Source: Sungkyunkwania multivorans
Lineage (GTDB): Bacteria; Bacteroidota; Bacteroidia; Flavobacteriales; Flavobacteriaceae
Assembly: GCF_042675645.1 (NCBI RefSeq)
Contig: NZ_JBHTJH010000002.1
Span: 1-64,000, forward strand
Length of the DNA stretch: 64,000 bases
Reading direction: 5' to 3'
Positions 42,325-51,987 of the stretch are shown piece by piece; within the stretch, counting starts at the first letter, position 1, and the number at the start of each line of letters is the position of its first letter. Under the pieces are notes generated by a model. It was not told the DNA's origin. It did no database searches and saw only the letters and a program-made list of their open reading frames with translations. The position numbers were made by a program, and so were the translations under genes.

Positions 42325-44157
42325 TTATTCCTTGCTGGCGATCCATTCATCTACCATTATTTCCAAAACATTAAGAGGTACCGCTCCATTGGTGAGAACC
42401 ACATCATGAAAATCTCTGATATCGAAATCATCGCCAAGTTTCTTTTTCGCCTTATCCCTTAACTCGAGGATCTTGATCATCCCGATCTTGTAGGCTGTGG
42501 CTTGCGCTGGTAAAACAATATGACGCTCCACCATCTTTATGGCATCGGACTCGGCATTTGGAGTATTTTCCGTGTAATATCTAATACCCTGTTCGCGGGT
42601 CCACTTTTTGGCATGGATTCCTGTATCTACCACCAATCGGCACGCTCTCCATAATTCCATTGCCAATCTCCCAAAATCTGAATAAGGGTCGCTATAGAAA
42701 CCCATTTCTTTTGGAATGTATTCCGCATACAGTCCCCAGCCCTCTATATAAGCAGTGTAACCTCCCAATTTTCTAAACATTGGGATATTCTCTAATTCTT
42801 GAGCGATAGCGATCTGCATATGATGTCCTGGAATGCCCTCGTGATACGCCAATGCCTCCATCTGATAAATGGGCATGGCCATAATATCATACATGTTGGC
42901 GTAATAAGTTCCTGGTCTAGACCCGTCTATTGCAGGCTGTTGATAAAATGCCTTTCCAGCAGATTTTTCGCGAAATGCTTCTACTTGTTTCACAACCATA
43001 TCAGCTTTTGGCTTTGTATTGAATAATTCATCCAAACGGCCCTTCATGCTATCGATGATACGCGTGGCTTCCTTCATATAGGCCTTTCTGCCCTTTTCCG
43101 AGTCCTCATAATAAAATTGTTGGTCTTCTTTCATGAATGCAAAGAACTCCTGAAGCGAGCCTTTGAAGCCAACTCGCTTTTTGATCTCGTTCATCTCCCC
43201 ATGGATACGCTCCACTTCTCTGAGTCCAAGGTCGTGAATATCTTCTGCAGTCATCCCAGTGGTGGTGGTACGCACCAAGGCATTGTTATAAAAATCTAAG
43301 CCATTAGGTAATTTCCACACGCCGTGATCAGAGGTAGCTCTCTTTTGCTGGTCCTCTAATAGCGCAATCAATTTGGTATATGCAGGTTTGACGGACTTCA
43401 ACATGGCCTCCTTGGCCTTGTTGACAAGCGCTTCTTTCTCTGTCTCTGAAATTTCAAGAAGCTCTACTTTACCTTTAAAGTCATTCAGAAGCGTACTTTC
43501 TTTCTCTGTAGCATCGAATGGTACGCCTGTTAAAATGTTTTTGCTTCCCTCAATGACTCTTGGAAAAACAAATTTTGGAGGTAAGATCCCTGCTTCCTCA
43601 CGTTCTTTCATTCCCGCCATCAAATCATCAAACATCTCATCTACACCTCTCAGTCTTGCGATATAGGCCTCTGCATCACTCTTGTTGGAAACTTGATGCA
43701 TATTGATCAAAAAAGCCGGTATCCTAGAATGAAAACCATACATCTGGTTTACAGGATAATCATATAATCGATATTTAAAGTCGGTGATTTCATTTTGCAA
43801 TTGCTGTACTGCAAGCCGATAACTTAAGTTGGTGGATTTGTCCAAGGCATCAACGTGTACCGAGTCTTCAAGATAACGCAAACGAAGTTTGGCATCCTCA
43901 TAATCCTGCTTTTCTCTTTCCAAGGAAAAATCATCCCACTGATCGTAGTTGGTCTTATCGCCCAAGCTGGTCTGAGACATAGGCGACCTAGCAATATTTT
44001 TCTCAAATTGTTGTTGAAACCACTCATTCAGCTTTTTAGAGGTCTCCACGACCTCTTCGGGAGAATGATGTGAGTTTTGTTTGGGCGATTTCTCACAACT
44101 CATAGCATACACTGCCATTATTGCCAATAGCAGTATTTTCAAATAGGTCAATCTCAT
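42325..44157 (-). CDS. DUF885 family lipoprotein (putative metallopeptidase)
   Basis: A 610-residue lipoprotein: signal with lipobox YAMSC (cysteine 21), then a helical DUF885 domain. The family hallmark HEGIPGHH (residues 439-446) and the following helix supply probable zinc ligands, and W-x-E-x-G-W-G-L-Y (YIEGWGLYAE) is also conserved. Members are thought to be zinc peptidases related to M32 or M3 folds. It is likely periplasmic. Single gene, 100 bp upstream of the DsbD terminator. Confidence 0.88.
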   Translation of the reverse strand: MRLTYLKILLLAIMAVYAMSCEKSPKQNSHHSPEEVVETSKKLNEWFQQQFEKNIARSPMSQTSLGDKTNYDQWDDFSLEREKQDYEDAKLRLRYLEDSVHVDALDKSTNLSYRLAVQQLQNEITDFKYRLYDYPVNQMYGFHSRIPAFLINMHQVSNKSDAEAYIARLRGVDEMFDDLMAGMKEREEAGILPPKFVFPRVIEGSKNILTGVPFDATEKESTLLNDFKGKVELLEISETEKEALVNKAKEAMLKSVKPAYTKLIALLEDQQKRATSDHGVWKLPNGLDFYNNALVRTTTTGMTAEDIHDLGLREVERIHGEMNEIKKRVGFKGSLQEFFAFMKEDQQFYYEDSEKGRKAYMKEATRIIDSMKGRLDELFNTKPKADMVVKQVEAFREKSAGKAFYQQPAIDGSRPGTYYANMYDIMAMPIYQMEALAYHEGIPGHHMQIAIAQELENIPMFRKLGGYTAYIEGWGLYAEYIPKEMGFYSDPYSDFGRLAMELWRACRLVVDTGIHAKKWTREQGIRYYTENTPNAESDAIKMVERHIVLPAQATAYKIGMIKILELRDKAKKKLGDDFDIRDFHDVVLTNGAVPLNVLEIMVDEWIASKE

Positions 44158-44211
44158 TAAGTACGTATTGAATTAGTAGCTGAATAAATATACTTCAAAA
44201 TCATTAAAAAC

Positions 44212-44235
44212 AAAAAAGTGGGTGTATCAACCCAC
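44212..44235 (-). terminator. Terminator after dsbD
   Basis: On the minus strand GTGGGT and ACCCAC form a 6-bp stem (44230-44235 with 44218-44223) followed by six T (44217-44212). It ends the run tilS-dsbD. Confidence 0.72.
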
Positions 44236-44257
44236 GCAGCGCTCGCGTGAAATACAT

Positions 44258-46234
44258 TTAGTCGGAATTCGCGGCAGTCTGTTTTGTTTTCTCGAAATTT
44301 TGCAATCCTTCCCTTAGCCAAGTAGAATAGACAGCAGCGTCTGTATACTGTTGGGGCGTATTTAAGACCTCCATGTCTGGACTAAGTAGCACATAATATG
44401 GCTGAGACGCTGATTTGAAATTGACTGATTGAAAAGTACCCCATTTCTCTCCTACGGTTTCAATCTCTTTGATTCTTCCCGAAGATCGATATTTAAAATT
44501 GAATTGCTCGGCAACTGGGAGTTCTTTGCGATCATCAACATAGAGGGAGATGAGTATATAATCATTGCTCAACATATCATACACCTCATTTTTTACCCAT
44601 ACGTTCTCTTCCATCCTTCGGCAATTCTGGCAAGCCCAACCCGTAAAATCAAGTAATACCGGCTTATTTTCGGACTTGGCGACCGCCAGTCCCTCCTCAA
44701 AATCCTTATAGCAGTCCAATCCCAAGGGACAATCATTTTCGGTTGGGGAAACACTGTAAAACTCTGGAGGTAGTATTCCGCTTAACAAGGACAATCTATT
44801 GGTGAATCCAAATGCGAGGTAGGCTACAAACGCGATGGTTATCAACGATAAGCCTATTCGGGTCGTGCTCATTTTTTTTAAAGGCCCGTCATGGGGAAAT
44901 TTTAATTTTCCAAATAGATAAATAACCAATAAAACAAAGATCAATATCCATATTCCGATAAAAATCTCTCTTTTTAACAATCCCCAATGTTCCACCAGAT
45001 CGGCATTACTCAAAAATTTAAAGGCAAAAGCCAATTCTACGAATCCGAGAACTACCTTGACCGTATTCATCCACCCTCCAGACTTCGGTAGTGAACTCAA
45101 CATATTTGGAAACAAAGCAAACAAAGTAAACGGAAGTGCAAAAGCCACTCCAAAACCAAGCATCCCAAATGTAAGATTCATGGCAACATCTCCTTCGCTG
45201 GTGGCCGTGCCTGCAAGAAGACCGCCCAAAATGGGCCCTGTACATGAAAAGGAAACCAACACCAGTGTCAAGGCCATAAAAAAGATTCCTATCAGTCCAC
45301 CCCTATTGGATGCTTTATCCATCTTGGTGCTCCAAGAATTAGGAAGCGTTAACTCATAAAAACCAAATAATGAGAATGCAAAAAAGATAAAGACGGCAAA
45401 GAGGATGACGTTTAGCCAAGCATTGGTAGAAATGGTATTTAATATTCCTTCGTCAATCGAATCAAAAAGATGAAAGGGTATGCTCAACAATACGGCAATA
45501 GCAACGATTGATAATCCGTAAATGATCGCATCCCTTGCTCCCTGTGCCTTGCTTTTTGCATGTTTTGTAAAAAACGAAACGGTCAATGGGATCATTGGGA
45601 AGGTACAAGGCATCAATAATGCGACCAACCCTCCTAAGATGCCTATGAGAAAAAAGCCCCAAAGGCCTTTTTTCTTCGCCTCTACCTGATTGACATCTTC
45701 AAGCAGTTCTCGATTCTTGATATTTAGAATTAGGGCCTCCGTAAGTTCTTTATCCTTATCGGTAAAACTTTTAGTTTCTTCTATAATGGCACCACCATCT
45801 AAAACGAACGTAAACTCCTCGATCTTTCTGATACATACTTCTTTGCATACCTGATAATCTAACTCTGCCTTAATTTGTCTCAACGAGGCGTCCAGCAATG
45901 TGATCCGTTGTGTGATTTTTGCCTCTCCAACAAAGAAAACCTCGTCCACTTCAAATATCTCACTAAACTTGGTTTCGGTGGCGCTTTCCTGCGCCTTGCC
46001 GACGAGCTCGTATCCCAAGCCAGCATTTTCAAAAGTAATGACCATCGGCAGGGAACCGCCATCTGGAGTAAACTGTGAGTAAACATGCCATTCTGGAGCG
46101 ATCTCTGCTTCAAATGTCAGATCATACGCTGTCTCGGATACCTTCTTTACGGAAGTGGTCCAAGAAGCATACTGTTTCTGCGCGATGCCCTCAAAGGACA
46201 GTAGAAAGGCCAAGGTCAGTAAAAAATACCTCAT
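44258..46234 (-). CDS. dsbD: Thiol:disulfide interchange protein DsbD
   Basis: A 658-residue inner-membrane reductase carrying electrons from cytoplasmic thioredoxin to periplasmic substrates. Signal peptide 1-18; N-terminal alpha domain with C130 and C134; transmembrane domain (about 190-480) with its redox pair C210 (LLMPCTFP) and C331 (SFSCTGP); C-terminal thioredoxin domain with C535-QN-C538 in WACQNCRRME. All six expected cysteines are present. The start overlaps the tilS stop by 4 bp. Confidence 0.94.
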   Translation of the reverse strand: MRYFLLTLAFLLSFEGIAQKQYASWTTSVKKVSETAYDLTFEAEIAPEWHVYSQFTPDGGSLPMVITFENAGLGYELVGKAQESATETKFSEIFEVDEVFFVGEAKITQRITLLDASLRQIKAELDYQVCKEVCIRKIEEFTFVLDGGAIIEETKSFTDKDKELTEALILNIKNRELLEDVNQVEAKKKGLWGFFLIGILGGLVALLMPCTFPMIPLTVSFFTKHAKSKAQGARDAIIYGLSIVAIAVLLSIPFHLFDSIDEGILNTISTNAWLNVILFAVFIFFAFSLFGFYELTLPNSWSTKMDKASNRGGLIGIFFMALTLVLVSFSCTGPILGGLLAGTATSEGDVAMNLTFGMLGFGVAFALPFTLFALFPNMLSSLPKSGGWMNTVKVVLGFVELAFAFKFLSNADLVEHWGLLKREIFIGIWILIFVLLVIYLFGKLKFPHDGPLKKMSTTRIGLSLITIAFVAYLAFGFTNRLSLLSGILPPEFYSVSPTENDCPLGLDCYKDFEEGLAVAKSENKPVLLDFTGWACQNCRRMEENVWVKNEVYDMLSNDYILISLYVDDRKELPVAEQFNFKYRSSGRIKEIETVGEKWGTFQSVNFKSASQPYYVLLSPDMEVLNTPQQYTDAAVYSTWLREGLQNFEKTKQTAANSD

Positions 46235-47541
46235 GGAGTATAGGTGATCTTTAAAATTTGTTTAGTGCTTTTCGTCACTTTGAATCGTTCGTCCAATCGT
46301 TTCCCAATGACCCAAACGATGTGTTCTGCATCGCATAAGAGCCACTGGTTTTCTTTGGCGATCAAGGAAAACTTCTCGTCCTTAAAAAATTTACTCAACT
46401 TCTTTTTCCCTTGCATTCCTGCTGGGTAAAAATAGTCACCATTTTCCCATCTCCTTACAGTTAGAGGGAACTTTAACTTTTCTTTATCAAGGTGTGCAAT
46501 TCGTGGGCCTTCGGCCAGCACATAGGCGACACTTTCTAGTTTCAAATTAATAGGTTTCGTAGTCGAACTTTCGTCATCCTCGATTAGAAAACTTCGCTTC
46601 CTCACCTTCGGTTGAATTTCTTGAATAAAGAGACTTTCGCGATCCTTTAGCAAACGATGTGTCTTCGAGAAAATCTGCTTTCCAGTCTGTGCATCTATTA
46701 AGGCTGCCACATCATCCCACTCGGTAAAACCAAACTCTTTGAACAACTCATAGAGATAGGCCGGCCTCGGATTTAAATTTTTTAAATGCGATATTGGGAT
46801 TCGGTATACGCCATCCTCCCTATTAAAGAGGACCTGCTTATATTCGTTGATATGCTTAGCAACCAAAGCTTGGCTACCATTCAAATAGCGAAGTGTTCTC
46901 TGAAAGCTATGGATAAACGAAGGATTGAGTTCTTTTAAACTAGGAACGATCTCGTGCCGTATCTTATTTCTCAAATATTTTGTCTCTGCATTGCTCCCAT
47001 CTTCTCTCCATGAAAGCTTTTGGTCTTTCGCGTAGTGTAAAATATCCTCTCTGGCGAAAGGCAATAATGGTCGTGCGATGTTATCGTTGATCGCTGGAAT
47101 ACCCGTGAGTCCATCCAGACCAGCACCTCTTGACAAATTTATCAAAAAGGTCTCGATAACATCATCCGCATGATGTGCCGTAAGGATATGGTCAAACCCA
47201 CTTTCCTTTGCTATCTCTTCGAACCACTGGTAACGTAGTTCCCTCGCCGCCATTTGTACAGAAATTTTATTCTTTTTTGCGTAGGAGGCCGTATCAAAAT
47301 TTGCACTGAAGAATTGAACGCCGCTTTTTTTTGCAAAGGCTCTCACAAATTCCTCATCCATATCGCTATCGGCATCTCTCAATTTAAAATTGCAATGTGC
47401 AATGGCAATCTTGAGCTTGGCCTTTATGCAGAGATGTGCCAGGACCATACTATCTAAACCACCGCTGACAGCAACAAGCAATTTTCCGTTGTGAAGAAAC
47501 GGGAAATTATCTTCAATATGTTTAAAAAATTTATCGGTCAC
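46231..47541 (-). CDS. tilS: tRNA(Ile)-lysidine synthase
   Basis: A 436-residue enzyme that attaches lysine to C34 of the CAU-anticodon isoleucine tRNA, so that it reads AUA. The PP-loop motif SGGLDS (26-31) binds ATP, and the HADDVIETFLINLSRGAGLDGL segment is the signature of the family. The C-terminal tRNA-binding domains (about 350-435) are complete. It overlaps the upstream hydrolase and downstream dsbD by 4 bp each. Confidence 0.94.
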   Translation of the reverse strand: MTDKFFKHIEDNFPFLHNGKLLVAVSGGLDSMVLAHLCIKAKLKIAIAHCNFKLRDADSDMDEEFVRAFAKKSGVQFFSANFDTASYAKKNKISVQMAARELRYQWFEEIAKESGFDHILTAHHADDVIETFLINLSRGAGLDGLTGIPAINDNIARPLLPFAREDILHYAKDQKLSWREDGSNAETKYLRNKIRHEIVPSLKELNPSFIHSFQRTLRYLNGSQALVAKHINEYKQVLFNREDGVYRIPISHLKNLNPRPAYLYELFKEFGFTEWDDVAALIDAQTGKQIFSKTHRLLKDRESLFIQEIQPKVRKRSFLIEDDESSTTKPINLKLESVAYVLAEGPRIAHLDKEKLKFPLTVRRWENGDYFYPAGMQGKKKLSKFFKDEKFSLIAKENQWLLCDAEHIVWVIGKRLDERFKVTKSTKQILKITYTP

Positions 47542-48392
47542 AATACAAAGTTAGCACCAACGTGATCGTCTATCCAAGTAGTGACGATCTTTAATGCCTT
47601 GTCTTTCTCAAGATCGTTATGCAATTCGTGATACCCTCCTTTGAAGAGATGTAGTTTGCTCATTGGAGCTTTCGCCTCCAATTCTACAGATGCCTTATGA
47701 TCTATCAATCGATCATCTGTCCCGTGAAGCAATAAGGTAGGGACCGACAATTCCTCGGCTTTCTTTACCACCCATTCGCCAGCATCCATGATCGGAAAAG
47801 AAAACATCGGACTCACCTTATCGTGAACTAATGGATCTTCCTTGTATTTGGCCACTTCTGATGCATCTCTAGAAATCGCCTCGACCTCCAAACCTGAGGC
47901 CAAGGTGATACCTGGCGAAACACCCATCAGCATTTTGCCAACAAGCATTTTCCACTTTGGTGGGTCAAATGCCAATCGCAAATAAGGACTAGTGGCGATA
48001 ACACCTGTTACCTTATGCGGACTTCTCAATACATAGTTCAATACCAGATTACCTCCCATGCTGTGTCCATAAAGAAAAACTGGCAACCCTGGAAAGAGAT
48101 CTTCGGCCTTTCTCACTACAATACCCAATACAAACATGAGCGCATCGTAATTGGGGCAATGACCTCGTTTCCCCTCAGTCTCACCATGACCAAAATTGTC
48201 ATAAGAAACGACAGCTATATTCTTTTTTACAAGTTCTGGGACGACAAAATCTGCGTAGCGACCAGAATGTTCTCCAAAACCATGTACTAGAACCACCACC
48301 GCTTTGGCTTCTCGAGGCTGCCAATGTTGGCCAAAAAAAAGTGTACCATGACTTTGAAAGTGAAACTTTTTGTGGTTGATCGACACTTGCAA
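47538..48392 (-). CDS. Alpha/beta hydrolase, monoacylglycerol-lipase type
   Basis: A 284-residue serine hydrolase (Hydrolase_4 family). Oxyanion motif VHGFGEHSGRY (37-47), nucleophile S111 in GHSMGG, D227 in HGTDDRLID and H255 in GGYHELHND form the triad. This is the monoacylglycerol lipase or lysophospholipase pattern. The gene is translationally coupled to tilS, most likely by chance of operon building. Confidence 0.9.
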   Translation of the reverse strand: MQVSINHKKFHFQSHGTLFFGQHWQPREAKAVVVLVHGFGEHSGRYADFVVPELVKKNIAVVSYDNFGHGETEGKRGHCPNYDALMFVLGIVVRKAEDLFPGLPVFLYGHSMGGNLVLNYVLRSPHKVTGVIATSPYLRLAFDPPKWKMLVGKMLMGVSPGITLASGLEVEAISRDASEVAKYKEDPLVHDKVSPMFSFPIMDAGEWVVKKAEELSVPTLLLHGTDDRLIDHKASVELEAKAPMSKLHLFKGGYHELHNDLEKDKALKIVTTWIDDHVGANFVL

Positions 48393-48457
48393 GTAAGATA
48401 TTGGTTAGATAGCCCCTAAGCTACAAACGATCTATTAGATGACAAAATCTTTATGCG

Positions 48458-49774
48458 TCAACCTTCCAACACCTCTCGCATCGCTTTGGCCTTGATCAGG
48501 CATTCTTCGTATTCTCTTTCAGGAATCGACTTGGCGGTGATAGCGCCTCCTACCGAATAGGAGACATATTTTACCCCCTCATTATAAAGAATTGAGCGAA
48601 TGACAACATTGAAGTCGAAATCACCCTTTGGTGTAAAATATCCAACTGAGCCACTATACAGACCACGCTTGGTCTCCTCTAAATCCTCTATGATCCTCAT
48701 GGCTGAAACCTTTGGGGCACCAGTCATGCTTCCCATCGGAAATGTGGTCGCAATGACATCCACTGGAGATGTCGATTCATCAACCTCAGAAACCACTGTA
48801 GAAATCATCTGATGCACCTGTTCAAAGGTGTACACCCTGCATAGCTCTTCTACTTTTACAGAACCTTTGATAGCGGTCTTGGAAAGATCGTTGCGAACCA
48901 AATCGACGATCATTACATTTTCACTGCGCTCTTTTGGGTCATTTGCTAACCGATGCTTCAAGAAATAATCGTGCATCGCTATCTTTGAGCGTTTTGAGGT
49001 CCCCTTGATAGGTTGGGAAATAATCCTATTGCCCTCTTTCTTCAAATAGCGTTCAGGCGAAGCCGACAGGAGATAATTTTCTTCGAGCTTCAAAAAGGTT
49101 GCAAATGGTGGATGTGATATATCATTGAGATGTTGGTATGTTTTAAGTGGGTCGATAGTGGTATTCTCCGCATAGAATTCTTGACAAAAATTTGCCTCAT
49201 AAATATCTCCCCGCTGAATATGCCATAGCATTTTTTCCACCTTTTTTCGATATTCATCTTTATGAATTCTCAATTTTATCTTTACGCCTTTCGAATTTTC
49301 TGTTGCTGAATGTGTCTCTTCAATAGGATGCGTAGAGCGCATCTTTTCTATTTCTTCTACATCAATATCAATTTCATCATCTACCAAAGGCAAGTATAAT
49401 AGCTCTAGATCATTGCCCCTAAAAATGAATATCTTTTTAGGTTGAAAGAAAAATAGATCGGGAAAACACAAACCATCAAAGTTGGTAGAGGTCAGTTTTT
49501 CTGTATCATTTTTTAGATCGTACGTGAGGTATCCAAAGAGCCAATCTTTCGTGGTCTGCTGATATTCACTCAACTTTTCGAAGGCATTTTCGGTATCTGT
49601 TTTTATACTGGTAAAGGCATCAACTGCGAGAATTACATCAAAGGCATTGTTGTCGTCGCGATGACCATTGGCATCCAACCACACCACTTCTTCAAACTGT
49701 TGTGCCCATGCCAACAACTTATTTTTGAAAGTTTTAGCGTCTTTTAGTTGAATTTTCTTCGAAATACGAAGCAT
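48458..49774 (-). CDS. pabB: Aminodeoxychorismate synthase component I
   Basis: A 438-residue chorismate-binding enzyme for folate synthesis. The P255-I-K-G-T259 motif carries the lysine typical of PabB; anthranilate synthases have alanine there. Other conserved blocks are HIQRGDIYEANFCQEF, SASPERYL, ENVMIVDLVRNDLS and MGSMTGAPKVSAM. A pabA or trpG partner is not in the window. It is divergent from the arginine operon. Confidence 0.92.
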   Translation of the reverse strand: MLRISKKIQLKDAKTFKNKLLAWAQQFEEVVWLDANGHRDDNNAFDVILAVDAFTSIKTDTENAFEKLSEYQQTTKDWLFGYLTYDLKNDTEKLTSTNFDGLCFPDLFFFQPKKIFIFRGNDLELLYLPLVDDEIDIDVEEIEKMRSTHPIEETHSATENSKGVKIKLRIHKDEYRKKVEKMLWHIQRGDIYEANFCQEFYAENTTIDPLKTYQHLNDISHPPFATFLKLEENYLLSASPERYLKKEGNRIISQPIKGTSKRSKIAMHDYFLKHRLANDPKERSENVMIVDLVRNDLSKTAIKGSVKVEELCRVYTFEQVHQMISTVVSEVDESTSPVDVIATTFPMGSMTGAPKVSAMRIIEDLEETKRGLYSGSVGYFTPKGDFDFNVVIRSILYNEGVKYVSYSVGGAITAKSIPEREYEECLIKAKAMREVLEG

Positions 49775-49892
49775 AAATTATCGAATCTGCAATTTTTCGC
49801 TAAAATACAAATTCAATGTCGAGCGTATCTAAAAAATTACAATCTTTGAAGTATCAAATGAGCAAGATAGACTACATATTATTGTTACTCAA

Positions 49893-50004
49893 CTTAAAAC
49901 GACCCGTTTTAAGACCGGTTATCATTCGTCGCGCTCCCCGCCGTCGCCCGTAAGGGTGTACTTCAATTTTGGAGTCTAGATGCGTTCGACTCCCCTTTCC
50001 AAAA
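49893..50004. promoter_or_regulatory. Structured leader region upstream of the arginine operon
   Basis: A perfect inverted repeat CTTAAAACG (49893-49901) and CGTTTTAAG (49905-49913) separated by ACC is followed by two mutually exclusive pairings: TTTTGGA (49967-49973) with TCCAAAA (49998-50004), and GGAGTC (49971-49976) with GACTCC (49988-49993). They share GGA, so only one can form. The first repeat could be an operator; the second set could be an attenuator. The transcription start is unknown. Confidence 0.35.
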
Positions 50005-50039
50005 GAATACTTTCATTTAATTTTTTGTAACTCAAAATC

Positions 50040-50660
50040 ATGAGCATGCAAATCGTTGTTGCCAACAAATCGCACGTAAAATACGCGCACATCATCTGTA
50101 AGACCATTGAAGATTCTGCCAAGGATCGAGGTACAGGAATCGCCAAAAGATCTCCTGAGTATATCATCGAAAAGATCGAAAAGGGAAATGCGGTCATCGC
50201 TTTAGAAGAGGATGTTTTCGCTGGCTTTTGCTATATCGAATCCTGGGGTCATGGCAAATATGTTGCCAATTCTGGATTGATCGTCAATCCCGATTTTCGA
50301 GGGCAAGGTTTGGCAAGGAAGATAAAAAAAGTGGTCTTTGAACATTCCAAGACAAAATTTCCAGATTCAAAGATATTCAGTATTACCACCGGCCTGGCGG
50401 TAATGAAACTCAATTCTGAATTAGGCTATAAGCCCGTGACCTTCTCTGAATTGACGGATGACGAATTGTTTTGGAAAGGTTGTCAGACCTGTAAAAATTA
50501 CGATGTGTTGACAAGGACCGACCACAAAATGTGCCTGTGCACAGGAATGCTCTATGACCCCAAAAAAGTTGAAGATGTCAATGAGCATCCGTATGACAAG
50601 AAGGTGTTCAAAAGATTGAAAAGTATCAAACAATCCCTGTTTTTAAAGAAAAAACCATGA
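50040..50660 (+). CDS. GNAT acyltransferase heading the arginine operon
   Basis: A 206-residue GNAT enzyme. The acyl-CoA-binding loop is PDFRGQGLARKIKK (84-97). A C-terminal cluster C148-x2-C151-x13-C165-x-C167 may bind zinc. Its place at the head of the operon makes it the probable acylglutamate synthase that starts the cycle; in an organism with the succinylornithine route the donor could be succinyl-CoA, but that is inference. The stop overlaps argG by 4 bp (ATGA). A second ATG at 50046 is an alternative start. Confidence 0.87.
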   Translation: MSMQIVVANKSHVKYAHIICKTIEDSAKDRGTGIAKRSPEYIIEKIEKGNAVIALEEDVFAGFCYIESWGHGKYVANSGLIVNPDFRGQGLARKIKKVVFEHSKTKFPDSKIFSITTGLAVMKLNSELGYKPVTFSELTDDELFWKGCQTCKNYDVLTRTDHKMCLCTGMLYDPKKVEDVNEHPYDKKVFKRLKSIKQSLFLKKKP

Positions 50661-51841
50661 GTAAAAAACTCGTCCTAGCATATAGCGGTGGTTTGGACAC
50701 CTCCTATTGCGTTAAATATCTTAGCAAAGAGCATGGCTTTGAAGTTCATGCTGTCAGTGTCAATACGGGCGGATTCTCCGCTGAAGAGATCGCGCAAAAC
50801 AAAGAAAGGGCTCTGCAACTAGGAGCAGCTAGTTATATAAACATTGATGCCATCGACGCTTTTTACCAAAAAGTGGTGAAATATCTCATCTTCGGAAATG
50901 TGCTCAAAAATAACACCTATCCTTTATCGGTGAGTGCGGAACGAATCGTACAGGCCATAGAAATAATCAACTACGCCAAAAAATTGGGTGCTACGGCGAT
51001 CGCGCATGGAAGTACGGGTGCAGGAAACGACCAAGTGCGATTCGACCTCATCTTCCAAGTGATAGCACCAGAAATAAAAATTATCACTCCGATCAGAGAT
51101 CAGCAGCTATCTCGTGAGGCAGAAATTGAATATTTGAAGCAAGAGGGCGTTCACATGTCTTGGGAGAAAGCAAAATATTCTATCAATCAAGGACTATGGG
51201 GTACTAGTGTTGGTGGTTCAGAAACATTGACCTCACATCAATCGCTTCCAGAGGAAGCTTACCCAAGTCAGCTCGAAGAAAAAACACCGATCGCGGTAAA
51301 GCTCACATTCACGAAGGGCGAATTGACAGCGGTGAACGATGAGCAGAACACCCCCGTTGCCAATATCGAAAAGCTACAATCCATCGCTTCAAAATACGCC
51401 ATTGGACGAGATATCCACGTGGGCGATACCATTATTGGCATTAAAGGAAGGGTTGGCTTTGAGGCCGCCGCCCCGATGATCATCATCAAATCACATCACA
51501 CTTTGGAAAAACATGTATTGACCAAATGGCAACAGCATCATAAAGAGCAGCTGGGTAATTGGTATGGGATGCTATTGCACGAGGGGCAGTATTTGGATGC
51601 CGTGATGAGAAACTTTGAGACCTTTTTGGAGGATACCCAAAAAAATGTCTCGGGAGATGTCCTTGTAACGCTTTATCCCTACCGGTTTACTATCGATGGT
51701 ATTCGATCACAGCATGACCTTATGAATGCCTCTTTTGGGAGTTATGGCGAAATGAACAAGGGCTGGACCGCTGATGATGCAAAAGGTTTTATCAAGATAA
51801 CGGCCAATCAGAACAAGATCTATCAAAGTGTGAACAATTAG
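50657..51841 (+). CDS. argG: Argininosuccinate synthase
   Basis: A 394-residue enzyme that condenses citrulline and aspartate with ATP. The N-terminal PP-loop is LAYSGGLDTSYCVKYL, and further conserved points are HGSTGAGNDQVRFD and SINQGLWGTSVGG. It is coupled to the GNAT gene. A 146-bp gap with a palindromic element separates it from argC, the largest gap in the operon. Confidence 0.95.
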   Translation: MSKKLVLAYSGGLDTSYCVKYLSKEHGFEVHAVSVNTGGFSAEEIAQNKERALQLGAASYINIDAIDAFYQKVVKYLIFGNVLKNNTYPLSVSAERIVQAIEIINYAKKLGATAIAHGSTGAGNDQVRFDLIFQVIAPEIKIITPIRDQQLSREAEIEYLKQEGVHMSWEKAKYSINQGLWGTSVGGSETLTSHQSLPEEAYPSQLEEKTPIAVKLTFTKGELTAVNDEQNTPVANIEKLQSIASKYAIGRDIHVGDTIIGIKGRVGFEAAAPMIIIKSHHTLEKHVLTKWQQHHKEQLGNWYGMLLHEGQYLDAVMRNFETFLEDTQKNVSGDVLVTLYPYRFTIDGIRSQHDLMNASFGSYGEMNKGWTADDAKGFIKITANQNKIYQSVNN

Positions 51842-51844
51842 TTT

Positions 51845-51962
51845 GTCATTTCGAATGATTTTTCTCAATGGAATGATGAAAAATCGTATCAAGAACAGTA
51901 TTCATATAACCTCTCGATACCAATCTTTTCAGATGCTCTTACAAAGATTCACTCGAAACGAC
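51845..51962. repeat. Palindromic element between argG and argC
   Basis: Ends GTCATTTCGA (51845-51854) and TCGAAACGAC (51953-51962) are inverse complements with one wobble. Inside is a perfect hairpin GATTTTTC (51857-51864) and GAAAAATC (51878-51885). The GTCATTTCGA end matches the GTCATTCCGA arm of the element at 42183-42310, so both belong to one repeat class. It probably inserted into the operon, and could affect expression of argC and later genes. Confidence 0.6.
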
Positions 51963-51987
51963 AGCTAACAAGTAAACAAAGCAATAA

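Noticed and set aside
49971..49993. GGAGTC...TTCGACTCC, looking like the 3' half of a tRNA
   Set aside because: The TTCGACT loop is not flanked by matching T-stem bases and no acceptor or anticodon arm could be folded.
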